This document shows positions 1 to 8,483 of a DNA stretch of 57,648 nucleotides, piece by piece; position 1 is the stretch's first letter; each line of letters starts with the position of its first letter. Source of the stretch: DASSKO01 sp035690425 (lineage in GTDB: Bacteria; Actinomycetota; Actinomycetes; Propionibacteriales; Nocardioidaceae). The notes under the pieces are model-generated. The model worked only from the letters and a program-made list of their open reading frames with translations. It was not told where the DNA came from and did not search any database. Made by a program: the position numbers and the translations under genes. The DNA lies in NCBI GenBank assembly GCA_035690425.1, contig DASSKO010000204.1, positions 1-57,648 on the forward strand. The letters run 5' to 3'.

Positions 1-1805
1 AAGATCGCGAACCTGGTGTTGCGCGCCCCGACGTACTCGCGCTTGGCGGGGTCGAACATGCCGATGTGTGACAGCAGGCCGGCCAGGATCGCGGTGTGCA
101 CCTGCTCGGTGCTGGCGTCGGCGGAGTTGAGCGTGAACTTCAGCGGCCGGACCAGGTGGCGCAGCTGGGCGTGCACGTCCTGCCACTCGCGGATGCGCAG
201 ATAGCTGAGGTAGTCGTTGCGGCACAGCTTGCGGAACTGGTTCGACGACAGCTGCTTCTGCTGCTCGCGGATATAGCGCCACAGGTTGAGCAGCGTCGCG
301 AAGTCGGAGTCGGTGTCGGCGAAACGGCGGTGCTTGTCGTCGGCGGCCTGCTGATGCTCCAGCGGTCGCTCCCGCGGGTCCTGGATCGACACGGCCGCGA
401 CGATGACCATCGCCTCGCGCAGGCAGCCGAGCCGGTTGGCCTCCACGACGATGCGGGCGAGCCGCGGGTCGAGGGGCAGCTGAGCCAGCTGCCGGCCGAC
501 CTGGGTCAGTCGCCTGCGGGGGTCCGATGCCGACAGGTCGATGGCGCCGAGCTCGTGCAGGAGCTGCTCGCCGTCCTTGATCTGGCGCTGGTCGGGAGGC
601 TCGACGAAGGGAAACCTCGACATCTCCCCGAGGCCGAGCGCGGCCATCTGCAAGATGACCGAGGCCAGGCTCGTGCGCAGGATCTCGGGATCGGTGAACT
701 CGGGCCGGGACTCGAAGTCCTCCTGGGAATAGAGCCGGATGCAGATGCCGTCGGCGGTGCGGCCGCATCGGCCGCTGCGCTGGTTGGCCGCCGCCTGCGA
801 GATCGGCTCGATCGGGAGCCGTTGCACCTTGGTGCGGTTGGAGAAACGGGAGATCCGGGCGGTGCCGGGGTCGATGACGTAACGGATGCCTGGCACCGTC
901 AAGGAGGTCTCGGCGACGTTGGTGGCCAACACGATCCTCCTGTCCCGGTGGGCCCGGAAGACACGATGCTGGTCCGCGGCCGAGAGCCGGGCGTAGAGCG
1001 GGAGCACCTCGGTGTCACGCAGGGATAGGCCGTCGAGCGCGTCGGCGGTGTCACGGATCTCGCGCTCGCCGGAGAGGAACACGAGGATGTCGCCGCGCCC
1101 CTCCCGGTCGAGCTCGTGCACGGCGTCGATGATCGACTGCACCTGGTCGGTGTCCCCATCGGCTGCGCTGTCGGGCTCGCGGTAGCGGATCTGCACCGGG
1201 AAGGTGCGCCCGGAGACCTCGATGATCGGTGCGTCGCCGAAGTGGGCAGCGAAGCGCTCGGGGTCGATCGTCGCCGAGGTGATGACCACTTTGAGGTCGG
1301 GGCGGCGGGGGAGCAGTCGTTTGAGGTAACCGAGGATGTAGTCGATGTTGAGGCTGCGCTCGTGTGCCTCGTCGATGATCAAGGTGTCGTAGCGGCGCAG
1401 CATCGGGTCGCGCTGGATCTCGTTGAGCAGGATCCCGTCGGTCATCAGCTTGACGAACGTGTCGTCGCCCACCTGGTCGGTGAAGCGCACCTGGAAGCCG
1501 ACCGCACCACCGAGCGGCACCTGCAGCTCCTCGGCGATGCGGTCGGCCACGGTGCGGGCGGCGAGTCGCCGTGGCTGGGTGTGGCCGATCAGCCCGTGCT
1601 CACCGCGGCCGAGATCGAGGCAGATCTTGGGCAGTTGGGTGGTCTTGCCCGACCCGGTCTCGCCGGCGACGACCACCACCTGGTGGTCGCGGATGGCCGC
1701 GGCGATGTCGTCGCGGCGCTGGCTGATCGGCAGCTGCTCGGGGAAGGTGACCGTCGGCCGTCGGCGCAGCGCAGCGACCTCCGAGGTGCGGGCATCCACA
1801 GGCAT
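1..1805 (-). CDS. hrpA: DEAH-box ATP-dependent helicase HrpA, 3'-truncated by window edge
   Basis: This is the N-terminal ~601 residues of a DEAH-box RNA helicase; the C-terminus lies outside the window. Translation of the minus strand shows Walker A GETGSGKT at about residues 48-55, motif Ia TQPRR, Walker B DEAH at 145-148, TSATID, and motif VI QRSGRCGR, in the order of the HrpA/DHX family. Such proteins unwind RNA or RNA-DNA structures with NTP hydrolysis. The ATG start is supported by a TATCCT -10 box 9 nt upstream, suggesting a near-leaderless transcript. It diverges from the aldo/keto reductase. Family is sure; bacterial HrpA substrates in actinobacteria are not well defined. Confidence 0.93.
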   Translation of the reverse strand, partial: MPVDARTSEVAALRRRPTVTFPEQLPISQRRDDIAAAIRDHQVVVVAGETGSGKTTQLPKICLDLGRGEHGLIGHTQPRRLAARTVADRIAEELQVPLGGAVGFQVRFTDQVGDDTFVKLMTDGILLNEIQRDPMLRRYDTLIIDEAHERSLNIDYILGYLKRLLPRRPDLKVVITSATIDPERFAAHFGDAPIIEVSGRTFPVQIRYREPDSAADGDTDQVQSIIDAVHELDREGRGDILVFLSGEREIRDTADALDGLSLRDTEVLPLYARLSAADQHRVFRAHRDRRIVLATNVAETSLTVPGIRYVIDPGTARISRFSNRTKVQRLPIEPISQAAANQRSGRCGRTADGICIRLYSQEDFESRPEFTDPEILRTSLASVILQMAALGLGEMSRFPFVEPPDQRQIKDGEQLLHELGAIDLSASDPRRRLTQVGRQLAQLPLDPRLARIVVEANRLGCLREAMVIVAAVSIQDPRERPLEHQQAADDKHRRFADTDSDFATLLNLWRYIREQQKQLSSNQFRKLCRNDYLSYLRIREWQDVHAQLRHLVRPLKFTLNSADASTEQVHTAILAGLLSHIGMFDPAKREYVGARNTRFAI

Positions 1806-1835
1806 AGCGCGGACAGGATAGGGCAGGAGTGGGCC

Positions 1836-2636
1836 ATGACCCACACGACTTTGTCTCCGACGTTGACCCTGCACGACGACGTGGCGATCCCGCAGCTCGG
1901 CTTCGGTGTCTACCAGGTGTCGGGTGCGCAGGTCGGCCCGGCGGTGACCGCAGCGGTCGAGGCCGGTTATCGGCACATCGACACGGCCAAGCTCTACCGC
2001 AACGAGGAGGAGGTGGGTGACGCCGTTCGCGGCGCGGGAGTCCCCCGCCAGGATGTCTTCGTGACCACCAAGCTGTGGGGGGACGATCACGGCTACGACG
2101 CTGCCCGCCGCGGCTTCGACGCAAGCCTGGGGCGGCTGGGCCTGGAGTACGTCGATCTGTACCTGATCCACTGGCCGTCGCCGGAGGACGATCTCAACGT
2201 CGAGACCTGGCGGGCGCTGGAGCGGATCCGGGCCGACGGGCTCACCCGTGCCATCGGGGTGTCCAACTTCGGGGCGGACCAGCTCCGCAGGCTGGCCGAC
2301 GAGGGCGACGTGCTGCCCTCGATCAACCAGGTGCAGCTGCACCCGACGATGCAGCAGGACGGCCTGCGCTCGGTGCACGAGGAGATGGGCGTCGTCACCG
2401 AGGCGTGGGCCCCGCTGGGCAAGGCGCGGGACCTCGACGATCCCGTCGTCCGCGAGATAGCGGACCAGACCGGCCGCACGCCGGCACAGGTGGTGCTGCG
2501 CTGGCACCTGCAGCTGGGCAACGTGGCGATCCCCAAGTCAGTCACGCCGGAGCGGATCCGGGAGAACTTCGCTGTCTTCGACTTCGAGCTCAGCGACGAC
2601 GCGATGGCGCAGCTGGCCCGGATCGACAGCGCCTGA
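1836..2636 (+). CDS. Aldo/keto reductase (2,5-diketo-gluconate reductase type)
   Basis: A 266-residue NADPH-dependent aldo/keto reductase with a TIM-barrel fold. The tetrad is complete: Asp49 and Tyr54 in HIDTAKLYRNE, Lys79 in TTKLW and His112 in LIHWP. The C-terminal cofactor motif IPKSVTPERIRENF is present. The ATG is preceded by an AGGAG ribosome site (1826-1830), which favours this start over upstream in-frame codons that would run into the divergent helicase. Likely cytosolic reduction of small carbonyl compounds; substrate unknown. It converges with the radical SAM gene with about 20 bp between. Confidence 0.93.
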   Translation: MTHTTLSPTLTLHDDVAIPQLGFGVYQVSGAQVGPAVTAAVEAGYRHIDTAKLYRNEEEVGDAVRGAGVPRQDVFVTTKLWGDDHGYDAARRGFDASLGRLGLEYVDLYLIHWPSPEDDLNVETWRALERIRADGLTRAIGVSNFGADQLRRLADEGDVLPSINQVQLHPTMQQDGLRSVHEEMGVVTEAWAPLGKARDLDDPVVREIADQTGRTPAQVVLRWHLQLGNVAIPKSVTPERIRENFAVFDFELSDDAMAQLARIDSA

Positions 2637-2657
2637 CCCGGCGCGGATGGCCCTGGG

Positions 2658-3674
2658 TCAGAACAACGTCGCCGGGCCGTGGGAAGACGCGGCCTGCTTC
2701 GCCGTACCCGCTGACCGGGTGCCGGGGCGGGACAGGCCGTGTCGGACGACCAGCGGCGCAACACGCTCGGCCAGCAGCTCCTTGTAGTCGGCGCCGACGT
2801 AGGCGCCGCGGCCGTACAGGCGCTGGTAGCGGGGGACGAGGTCGGGACGGTGCTGCCGCAGCCAGCCGAAGAACCACTCCCGCGCACCGGGTCGCAGGTG
2901 CAGCGGGAGCACGGTGACCCCGCTCGCCCCGGCGGCGGCGACCCGCCCCAGCAGCCGGTCCAGGTGCCGGGTGCTGTCGGTCAACCACGGCAGCACCGGA
3001 GCGACGAACACGCTGCACGACAGGCCGGCGTCGGTAATGGCGCGGACCAGGTCGAGCCGCGCGCGAGGGGTGGGCGTTCCCGGCTCGAGCGTGGCCTGCA
3101 GGTCCGGGTCGAGGACGGCCAACGAGACGCCCACTCCGACCGACACCCGCCCGGCGGACGCGGCCAAGGCCGGCAGGTCGCGGCGGAGCATGGTGCCCTT
3201 GGTGAGGATCGAGAAGGGTGTGCCGCTGTCGGCGAACGCCTCGATGATGCCCGGCATCAGTCGGTAGCGCCCCTCCGCGCGCTGGTAGGGGTCGGTGTTG
3301 GTGCCGAGCGCGACGTGCTCGCGGGCCCACGACGGCCGCGCCAGCTCGCGGCGGAGCACCTCGGCGACGTTGGTCTTGACCACGATCTGGGTGTCGAAGT
3401 CGCGGCCGGCGTCGAAGTCCAGCCAGGTGTGCGACCCTCGCGCGTAGCAGTAGAAGCAGGCGTGGGTGCATCCGCGCCACGGGTTGACGGTCCACCGGAA
3501 CGGCATCGCGGACTCGCCGGGCACCTTGTTGAGCGCAGACTTGGCACGCACCTCGTGGAAGGTCACGCCGGCGAACTCTGGCGTCTGCACACTGCGCACG
3601 AGACCAGCGACCCGGCGCATCCCCGGCAACGCAGCGCTGTCGTCGTCGTCGAGCGTCTGTGCCTGCCACCGCAT
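2658..3674 (-). CDS. Radical SAM protein, SplB/Rv2578c-like
   Basis: A 338-residue radical SAM enzyme. The cluster motif CTHACFYC (CxxxCxxC) lies near residue 52 after FRWTVNPWRG, the context typical of the actinobacterial Rv2578c-like group distantly related to spore photoproduct lyase. It should bind a 4Fe-4S cluster and cleave S-adenosylmethionine; the substrate is unknown, with DNA repair a reasonable guess. The start MRWQAQ was chosen because homologues I recall begin this way and because a LexA-like box sits 9 nt upstream (3683-3698). An in-frame extension to 3917 runs through the 13E12 remnant and lacks domain support. Regulation by the SOS response is inferred. Confidence 0.9.
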   Translation of the reverse strand: MRWQAQTLDDDDSAALPGMRRVAGLVRSVQTPEFAGVTFHEVRAKSALNKVPGESAMPFRWTVNPWRGCTHACFYCYARGSHTWLDFDAGRDFDTQIVVKTNVAEVLRRELARPSWAREHVALGTNTDPYQRAEGRYRLMPGIIEAFADSGTPFSILTKGTMLRRDLPALAASAGRVSVGVGVSLAVLDPDLQATLEPGTPTPRARLDLVRAITDAGLSCSVFVAPVLPWLTDSTRHLDRLLGRVAAAGASGVTVLPLHLRPGAREWFFGWLRQHRPDLVPRYQRLYGRGAYVGADYKELLAERVAPLVVRHGLSRPGTRSAGTAKQAASSHGPATLF

Positions 3675-3682
3675 GGCCCTAT

Positions 3683-3698
3683 GGGAACAAACGTTCGA
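3683..3698 (-). promoter_or_regulatory. Candidate LexA (SOS) box upstream of radical SAM gene
   Basis: Read on the minus strand the site is TCGAAC-GTTT-GTTCCC. Against the actinobacterial SOS consensus TCGAAC-N4-GTTCGA, the left half matches 6/6 and the right half 4/6. It ends 8 nt before the radical SAM start codon, so bound LexA would block transcription. Confidence 0.55.
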
Positions 3699-3706
3699 TG
3701 TGTTGG

Positions 3707-4327
3707 TCAAGAGGCTCGGTGCGGACAACTCATGGGCGTCACGCGGCGCTCGGTGGATGTTGCGAGTCGTCGGATGGGTCGCGCGCTCTCTTCGTCGCGG
3801 TCGGGGTGGGCCAGGTCGGCCAGCGCGTCCAACGCCTGGCCGAGCTCGTGTGGAGAGGACTGCAGGGCCAGGGTCAACAAGACGTCCTCGTGGTTTTGCA
3901 GCGTCTCCATCCCACACGGCTTGGTCCAGCGCAGCAGGGTGTCGACGTGCTCGTCGGTGACCTGCCCGGCGGCGAACGCGGCAGCGAACCCCGGCAGCTG
4001 CGGCAGCAGCCGGCCGCGTCGGACGATCCGGTGCGCGCCGTGGTCACGGCGCAGGTGCAGCCGCGCCCACGACCCGGCCGTCGTGCAGCCCGACCCCGCC
4101 AGCCCGCCCTCGGCTTCCAAGGTCCGCAACGCGCTCGCCTGCTCGGCCTGCAGCCGGCTCACCGCGACATCGAGGACCTGCACCCGCTGACCCGCCGGCA
4201 GCAGCGCAGCCGCCCCGATCACCTCGTCGAGGTGGTCGAGCACCGCACCCGGCTGCTGGCCTCCCATAACCCCATCACACCAGACGCCACCGACAGTTTC
4301 CGTGCACATGTTCGGCACTGTGGGCAC
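3707..4327 (-). pseudogene. Truncated 13E12-repeat/DUF222 family gene, HNH domain lost
   Basis: The 206-residue reading frame resembles the N-terminal part of DUF222 (13E12 repeat) proteins: an N-terminal helix around DHLDEVIGAA, a helical stretch ending AEQASALRTLEAEG, SWARLHLRRDHGAHRIVRRGRLLPQLPGFAAAFAAGQVTDEHV-like core, and STERRVT. Family members normally run to roughly 400-500 residues and end in an HNH nuclease domain. Here similarity stops near 3736 and the frame ends after about nine unrelated residues. The ATG at 4327 is only one possible start. I read it as a decayed gene; a short functional protein cannot be excluded. Confidence 0.7.
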
Positions 4328-4418
4328 GAGTGCGGAGTGCTCGTCCGGTGCCTTGCGCTCGCGGTCCCAGAACGCGCCAGGTCGTCTCGACCCAGGAGCG
4401 GCGGTCCCCGGTTTCTCC

Positions 4419-5237
4419 TCAGCTCAGGGCGTCGGTCAACGCGGTGAGCGTCTCGCTGCAGCCGGCATGCAGGTGCACGGTGGCGAGGTCGTCAGCGCGG
4501 GTCCCACCTCGGTTCACGATCACGATCGGCAGCCCGAGCCGATGCGCCTGCCGCACGAAGCGGAACCCCGACAGCACCGTCAGGGAGGAGCCGGCGACCA
4601 GCACGGCGTCGGACCGCTCGACCAGCGCGAAGCAGTGCTCGACCAGCGGCTTGGCGACGTTCTCACCGAAGAACACGACGTCAGGCTTGAGGACTCCGCC
4701 GCACCGTGCGCAGTCGGCGACGTTGAACCCGTCGACACCGTCGATGTCGGCATCCCCGTCGGGGGCCGTCTGCGCCGGCGACGCGTCGCCGAAGCGCGGG
4801 TTGAGCCGGTCGAGGCGGTCGTGCAGCTCAGCACGCGCGGTGACGTCCCCGCAGTCCAGGCAGCGCACGTCGCTGATGCGGCCGTGCAGGTCGATCACGG
4901 ACCGGCTGCCGGCAGCAGTGTGCAGGCCGTCGACGTTCTGCGTGATCAGTGCCACGGAGCCGCCGGCCCGCTCCAGCCTCGCCAGCGCGCGATGCCCGGC
5001 GTTGGGCCGCGCCTGCCCCATCCGTTGCCAGCCGACGTGGCTGCGGGCCCAGTAGCGACGACGGGCGGGCAGCCCCGAACGGAACTGCGCGATCGTCATC
5101 GGCGTACGCGGCGGCGAGTCGGGACCGCGGTAGTCGGGGATACCGGAGTCGGTGGATATCCCCGCCCCACTCAGCAGAAGCAGCCGGCGATCGCGCAGCA
5201 CGCTCACCGCACGCCCGAAGTCTGCTCCGTGAGTCAC
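4419..5237 (-). CDS. Sir2-family NAD-dependent protein deacylase
   Basis: A 272-residue sirtuin that removes acyl groups from lysines using NAD, releasing nicotinamide. Residues 24-38 form the NAD loop GAGISTDSGIPDYRG; TQNVDGLH and the catalytic His in DLHG follow; zinc is held by two CxxC pairs (RCLDC and CARC) separated by a longer insert than usual. The class II (SIRT4-like) pattern is suggested by the loop. Two GTG codons compete: 5243 and 5237. A TACGCT -10 box at 5245-5250 lies exactly 7 nt before 5237, the spacing seen for leaderless genes throughout the window, so 5237 is preferred. It diverges from the permease. Confidence 0.92.
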   Translation of the reverse strand: MTHGADFGRAVSVLRDRRLLLLSGAGISTDSGIPDYRGPDSPPRTPMTIAQFRSGLPARRRYWARSHVGWQRMGQARPNAGHRALARLERAGGSVALITQNVDGLHTAAGSRSVIDLHGRISDVRCLDCGDVTARAELHDRLDRLNPRFGDASPAQTAPDGDADIDGVDGFNVADCARCGGVLKPDVVFFGENVAKPLVEHCFALVERSDAVLVAGSSLTVLSGFRFVRQAHRLGLPIVIVNRGGTRADDLATVHLHAGCSETLTALTDALS

Positions 5238-5244
5238 GCTCACC

Positions 5245-5250
5245 AGCGTA
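5245..5250 (-). promoter_or_regulatory. -10 box for sirtuin gene (leaderless)
   Basis: TACGCT on the minus strand, 7 nt before GTG 5237. It overlaps the region an alternative GTG start at 5243 would need as leader, which argues for the shorter protein. Confidence 0.45.
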
Positions 5251-5331
5251 TGTCGCCCGGCGCAGCCGATGCGTCAGGCGCTCAGCGTGCGCGAAGTGCC
5301 TCGCGGACCCGTGCCGGCGGCGGGTCCCCAG

Positions 5332-5337
5332 TACGCT
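5332..5337 (+). promoter_or_regulatory. -10 box for uracil/xanthine permease (leaderless)
   Basis: TACGCT lies 7 nt before the GTG at 5345; no ribosome site is visible. The initiating purine would be at or next to the start codon. Confidence 0.45.
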
Positions 5338-5344
5338 CCGGCGG

Positions 5345-6637
5345 GTGACGAGGACGGCGTGGACCCTGCACGGCAACGGTCGGACGATCAGCGCGGGCGA
5401 GGTGGTCGCCCCGCGCGAGCGGCTCAGCTGGCCGCGCACGGTCGGCATCGGCATGCAACACGTGGTGGCGATGTTCGGAGCGACCTTCCTGGTGCCGTTG
5501 CTCACCGGGTTCTCGCCCGCCACGACGCTGTTCTTCTCCGCGGTAGGGACGGCGCTGTTCCTGGTCGTCACCGGCAACCGGCTGCCGAGCTATCTCGGCT
5601 CCAGCTTCGCGTTCATCGCGCCGATCACCGCAGCCTCCGCCTCGGGCGGGCAGGCCGTCGCTCTCGCTGGCGTACTCGTCACCGGCGCCCTCCTGGCGGT
5701 CGTCGGAATCGTCGTCCACGTGGTCGGGCCGCGCTGGATCGACGGGCTCATGCCGCCGCTGGTGACCGGCACGATCGTGGCGCTGATCGGTCTCAACCTT
5801 GCTCCGGCCGCGAAGGCCAACGTCGAGCAGGCACCTGTCACGGCCGTCGCCACGCTCGTCGCGATCATCGCGATCACGGTGCTGTTCCGTGGGCTCCTCG
5901 GCCGGCTCTCGATCCTGCTCGGCGTGCTGGTCGGCTACCTGGTGGCGGTGCTGCGTGGCGAGGTCGACTTCGCCGCGGTGGCGGCGGCCCCCTGGCTCGG
6001 CCTGCCGGAGTTCACCGCGCCCCGCTTCGAGCTCGGTGTCCTCGGCCTCTTCGTGCCCGTCGTCCTGGTGCTGGTCGCCGAGAACATCGGACACGTCAAG
6101 TCCGTCGCCGCGATGACCGGGCAGGACCTCGACCCGCTGATGGGGCGGGCGCTCACCGCCGACGGCCTCGCGACCGTGCTGGCCGGCTCCGGTGGCGGCT
6201 CGGGTACGACGACGTACGCCGAGAACATCGGTGTGATGGCGGCGACGAGGGTCTATTCGACCGCGGCGTACGCGGTAGCGGCCGGCGTGGCGCTGATCCT
6301 CAGCATGTCGCCGAAGTTCGGTGCGCTGATCGCCACCGTCCCCGCCGGCGTGCTCGGCGGTGCCGCCACCGTGCTCTACGGCATGATCGGCGTGCTGGGG
6401 GCACGGATCTGGGTGCAGAACCGCGTCGACTTCGCCAACCCCATCGCGCTGACCACGGCCGGCGTGCCGCTGGTGATCGGCGTGGCCAACTACGAGTGGA
6501 CGCTCGGTGAGCTGGCCTTCGGCGGCATCGCGCTGGGCACGTTCGCCGCGATCGTGATCTACCACGCGATGACGGCCGTCGCGCGGTGGCGCGGTGTGGA
6601 GGCCGGCGTTCGGCCCGAGACCCCTACCCGTCCCTGA
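5345..6637 (+). CDS. Uracil/xanthine permease, NCS2 family
   Basis: A 430-residue inner-membrane nucleobase symporter with about 12-14 hydrophobic segments beginning at residue 40 (MQHVVAMFGATFLVPLL). Family signatures are visible: the ENIGHVKSV segment, GGGSGTTTYAENIG and the NAT signature region AENIGVMAATRV. These place it in the nucleobase/ascorbate transporter (UraA/PbuX) family; uracil is the more likely substrate because the sequence resembles UraA, but xanthine cannot be excluded. The GTG start is set by the leaderless -10 box. It converges with the stress protein gene and overlaps its end by a few codons. Confidence 0.92.
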   Translation: MTRTAWTLHGNGRTISAGEVVAPRERLSWPRTVGIGMQHVVAMFGATFLVPLLTGFSPATTLFFSAVGTALFLVVTGNRLPSYLGSSFAFIAPITAASASGGQAVALAGVLVTGALLAVVGIVVHVVGPRWIDGLMPPLVTGTIVALIGLNLAPAAKANVEQAPVTAVATLVAIIAITVLFRGLLGRLSILLGVLVGYLVAVLRGEVDFAAVAAAPWLGLPEFTAPRFELGVLGLFVPVVLVLVAENIGHVKSVAAMTGQDLDPLMGRALTADGLATVLAGSGGGSGTTTYAENIGVMAATRVYSTAAYAVAAGVALILSMSPKFGALIATVPAGVLGGAATVLYGMIGVLGARIWVQNRVDFANPIALTTAGVPLVIGVANYEWTLGELAFGGIALGTFAAIVIYHAMTAVARWRGVEAGVRPETPTRP

Positions 6638-7136
6638 GCTGGCTGTCCGGCACGGCCGTGCCACCGGGCTCCAGCGTCTCGGCGGGGAGCACCGCGACCG
6701 GGCAGTGCGCGTGCCGCACGACCTGGTCGGCCGTGGAGCCGAGCAGCAGTCCGCGGAAGCCACCTCCGCCGCGGGCGGCGACCACCACCAGCTCGACGCG
6801 GTCGGAGGTCTCGACGATCCGCCGGCCGGCCGAGCCGTGCGTGACGTGGCAGTGCACCGCGAGCCCGCCGGAGGACAGATCGAGCCCGCCGACATCGTGC
6901 TGCAGCTGCTCGAGAACGGCCTGCTCGAAGTCGGTCAGGGGCGGGACGTAGCCGGGGGACCAGGTGGAGGGGCGGGGCGCCGAGGAGATCACCCAGGTGC
7001 GCAGCACGTGCAGGTCGCAGGCCGCGCGCTCTGCCCAACGGGCCGCCCAGCGCACCGCCTGCGCTCCTGGCGCCGAGCCGTCATGTCCGACCAGGATGCC
7101 GCCGGAGATATCCAGGCTGGTGATGACGTCGCTCAC
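6624..7136 (-). CDS. Universal stress protein (UspA family)
   Basis: A 170-residue single UspA domain. It opens with GILVGHDGSAPGAQAVRWA and ends with the nucleotide motif GGGGFRGLLLGST, matching the G-2x-G-9x-G(S/T) pattern, so ATP binding is expected. Its final CPVAVLP strand is typical. The GTG start has a GGGAGGA ribosome site 3-4 nt away. It overlaps the 3' end of the permease on the opposite strand by 14 bp. Role in stress survival is inferred from the family. Confidence 0.93.
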   Translation of the reverse strand: MSDVITSLDISGGILVGHDGSAPGAQAVRWAARWAERAACDLHVLRTWVISSAPRPSTWSPGYVPPLTDFEQAVLEQLQHDVGGLDLSSGGLAVHCHVTHGSAGRRIVETSDRVELVVVAARGGGGFRGLLLGSTADQVVRHAHCPVAVLPAETLEPGGTAVPDSQLRDG

Positions 7137-7167
7137 GTGTCCTCCCGGGTTGTTCGGCCTGTGGTGC

Positions 7168-7818
7168 TCACACTCGGTGCAGCAGCCTAGGACGCAACAG
7201 CGCGAACCAGCGACCCCCCGCGTCAGCGATCGTCGCGACGTCGAGATCGCTCTCGCGCGCCAGCCGCCGCACCGCGTCGACGCCTACCACGCTCCACGCG
7301 AACGGCTCCGTGCTGAGGCCGTCGACGATCAACCGGATCTGCGAGGTGCGCGTCGGCACGCCTGGTGGCGCAAGATCCACCACGATGGTCGCCTGGGCTG
7401 CGAGGACACCCGACACCTGGCGGAGCAGCCGGACGGGATCACCGCCGATGCCGATGTTGCCGTCGGCGAGCAGTGCGGTGTGCCACTGGCCGGCGTGCGG
7501 CACCGACGCGAAGACATCGGCGACCACGGCGTCCGCGCCACGGCGACGCGCATGCGCAACCGCCTCCGGCGACACGTCGATGCCCAGGCAGCGGTGGCCC
7601 CGTGCGGTGAGCGCCGCCGTCATCCGCCCAGGTCCGCACCCCACGTCCAGGGTGTCGCCCTCGCAGTGGTCGAGCAACATCCGGTCCCGTCGACTGACAT
7701 CCCTGGCCCAGCGTTGTACCGGCAGCGGTCGCTGGCCGAACTCCTCGCCCACCACCACGCAGTGACTTCCGGCGAGGGCCGCCGCATACGCGTCGAGCGG
7801 GCTGATGGCGGCCGTCAC
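7168..7818 (-). CDS. Class I SAM-dependent methyltransferase
   Basis: A 216-residue Rossmann methyltransferase with motif I LDVGCGPGRMT followed by GIDVSPEAV, and a loop LADGNIGIGGDPVRLL in place of the usual motif. It is the third gene of a translationally coupled trio: its GTG (7818) shares GTGA with the stop of the DUF2064 gene. The neighbours suggest methylation of a lipid-linked or sugar intermediate, but no substrate can be read from sequence. Confidence 0.9.
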   Translation of the reverse strand: MTAAISPLDAYAAALAGSHCVVVGEEFGQRPLPVQRWARDVSRRDRMLLDHCEGDTLDVGCGPGRMTAALTARGHRCLGIDVSPEAVAHARRRGADAVVADVFASVPHAGQWHTALLADGNIGIGGDPVRLLRQVSGVLAAQATIVVDLAPPGVPTRTSQIRLIVDGLSTEPFAWSVVGVDAVRRLARESDLDVATIADAGGRWFALLRPRLLHRV

Positions 7819-8483
7819 CTCGCGTCCACCGCGAGCTCGGCGACTGCCGCGGCGAAACGCGGCCCGCACTGCGGGTCGGCCGCCACCGCGCACGCGTCGT
7901 CGAAGGTGTCGACGTCGCGGAGCTCGGCCAGCCCGCCGATGCGGGCTCGTTGGTGCCGGAGCATCGTGACGGTGGCGCGGCCGGTGTCGGGCTGCGACAT
8001 GGGTACGTCGATCAGGCGGTCGGTGAGCTGCGGACGCGCGACACCGAGCGCCCACCAGCCTCCGTCGGTCGCCGGGCCGACGACGGCGTCGAGCGCCTCG
8101 AGCCGGCGAGCCGACGTGTCGAGCAGGCCGGCGGTGACCTGCGGGGTGTCCATGCCGATCTGCAACACCCGGTGGCGGGGCAGCAGCCGAGCCGTGTCGT
8201 GGTGCGCGGCCGTGAGCCGGCCGGCAAAGGTGTCACCGCGCTGCGGCACCACTGTCGTCGCGGCGAGTGCGGACTCGAGCTCTGGGCGCCGCGCGGCCCG
8301 GCGCAGGTCCCCGGTGAGTGCCACGACGCAGGGCAGGTCTGCCGCCACGACCGCCGCCAGCGTGTCGAGCAGCGCGGCCGCGGCGAGCTCGGCCGCGCGC
8401 GCATCACCCACGTGCGCCGCGAGCCGGGTCTTGGCCTCGCCGGGAACCGGCATCTTGGCGACCACCAGCACCGCGGTCGTCAC
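7815..8483 (-). CDS. DUF2064 (TIGR04282-type) glycosyltransferase-like protein
   Basis: A 222-residue nucleotidyl/glycosyltransferase-A fold protein. It begins VLVVAKMPVPGEAKTRLA, the nucleotide-binding opening shared with CofC and DUF2064, and carries IGMDTPQV and GPATDGGWWALG later on. The group is named after an arsenosugar role in some bacteria; in actinobacteria it sits with GT2 enzymes and the function is unknown. GTG start overlaps the GT2 stop by 4 nt (GTGA), and its own stop overlaps the methyltransferase start the same way. Confidence 0.9.
   Translation of the reverse strand: MTTAVLVVAKMPVPGEAKTRLAAHVGDARAAELAAAALLDTLAAVVAADLPCVVALTGDLRRAARRPELESALAATTVVPQRGDTFAGRLTAAHHDTARLLPRHRVLQIGMDTPQVTAGLLDTSARRLEALDAVVGPATDGGWWALGVARPQLTDRLIDVPMSQPDTGRATVTMLRHQRARIGGLAELRDVDTFDDACAVAADPQCGPRFAAAVAELAVDAR

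Noticed and set aside
96..1028. Long plus-strand frames opposite hrpA, recQ, metH and other genes
   Set aside because: They are antisense frames expected in GC-rich DNA; their translations are low-complexity and the opposite strand carries recognised domains.
2658..3917. Longer radical SAM protein starting at 3917
   Set aside because: The extra 81 residues are out-of-frame sequence across the 13E12 remnant and have no domain similarity.
4296..4312. Second LexA box near the start of the 13E12 remnant
   Set aside because: Only the half ATGTTCGG fits; the other half does not resemble TCGAAC.
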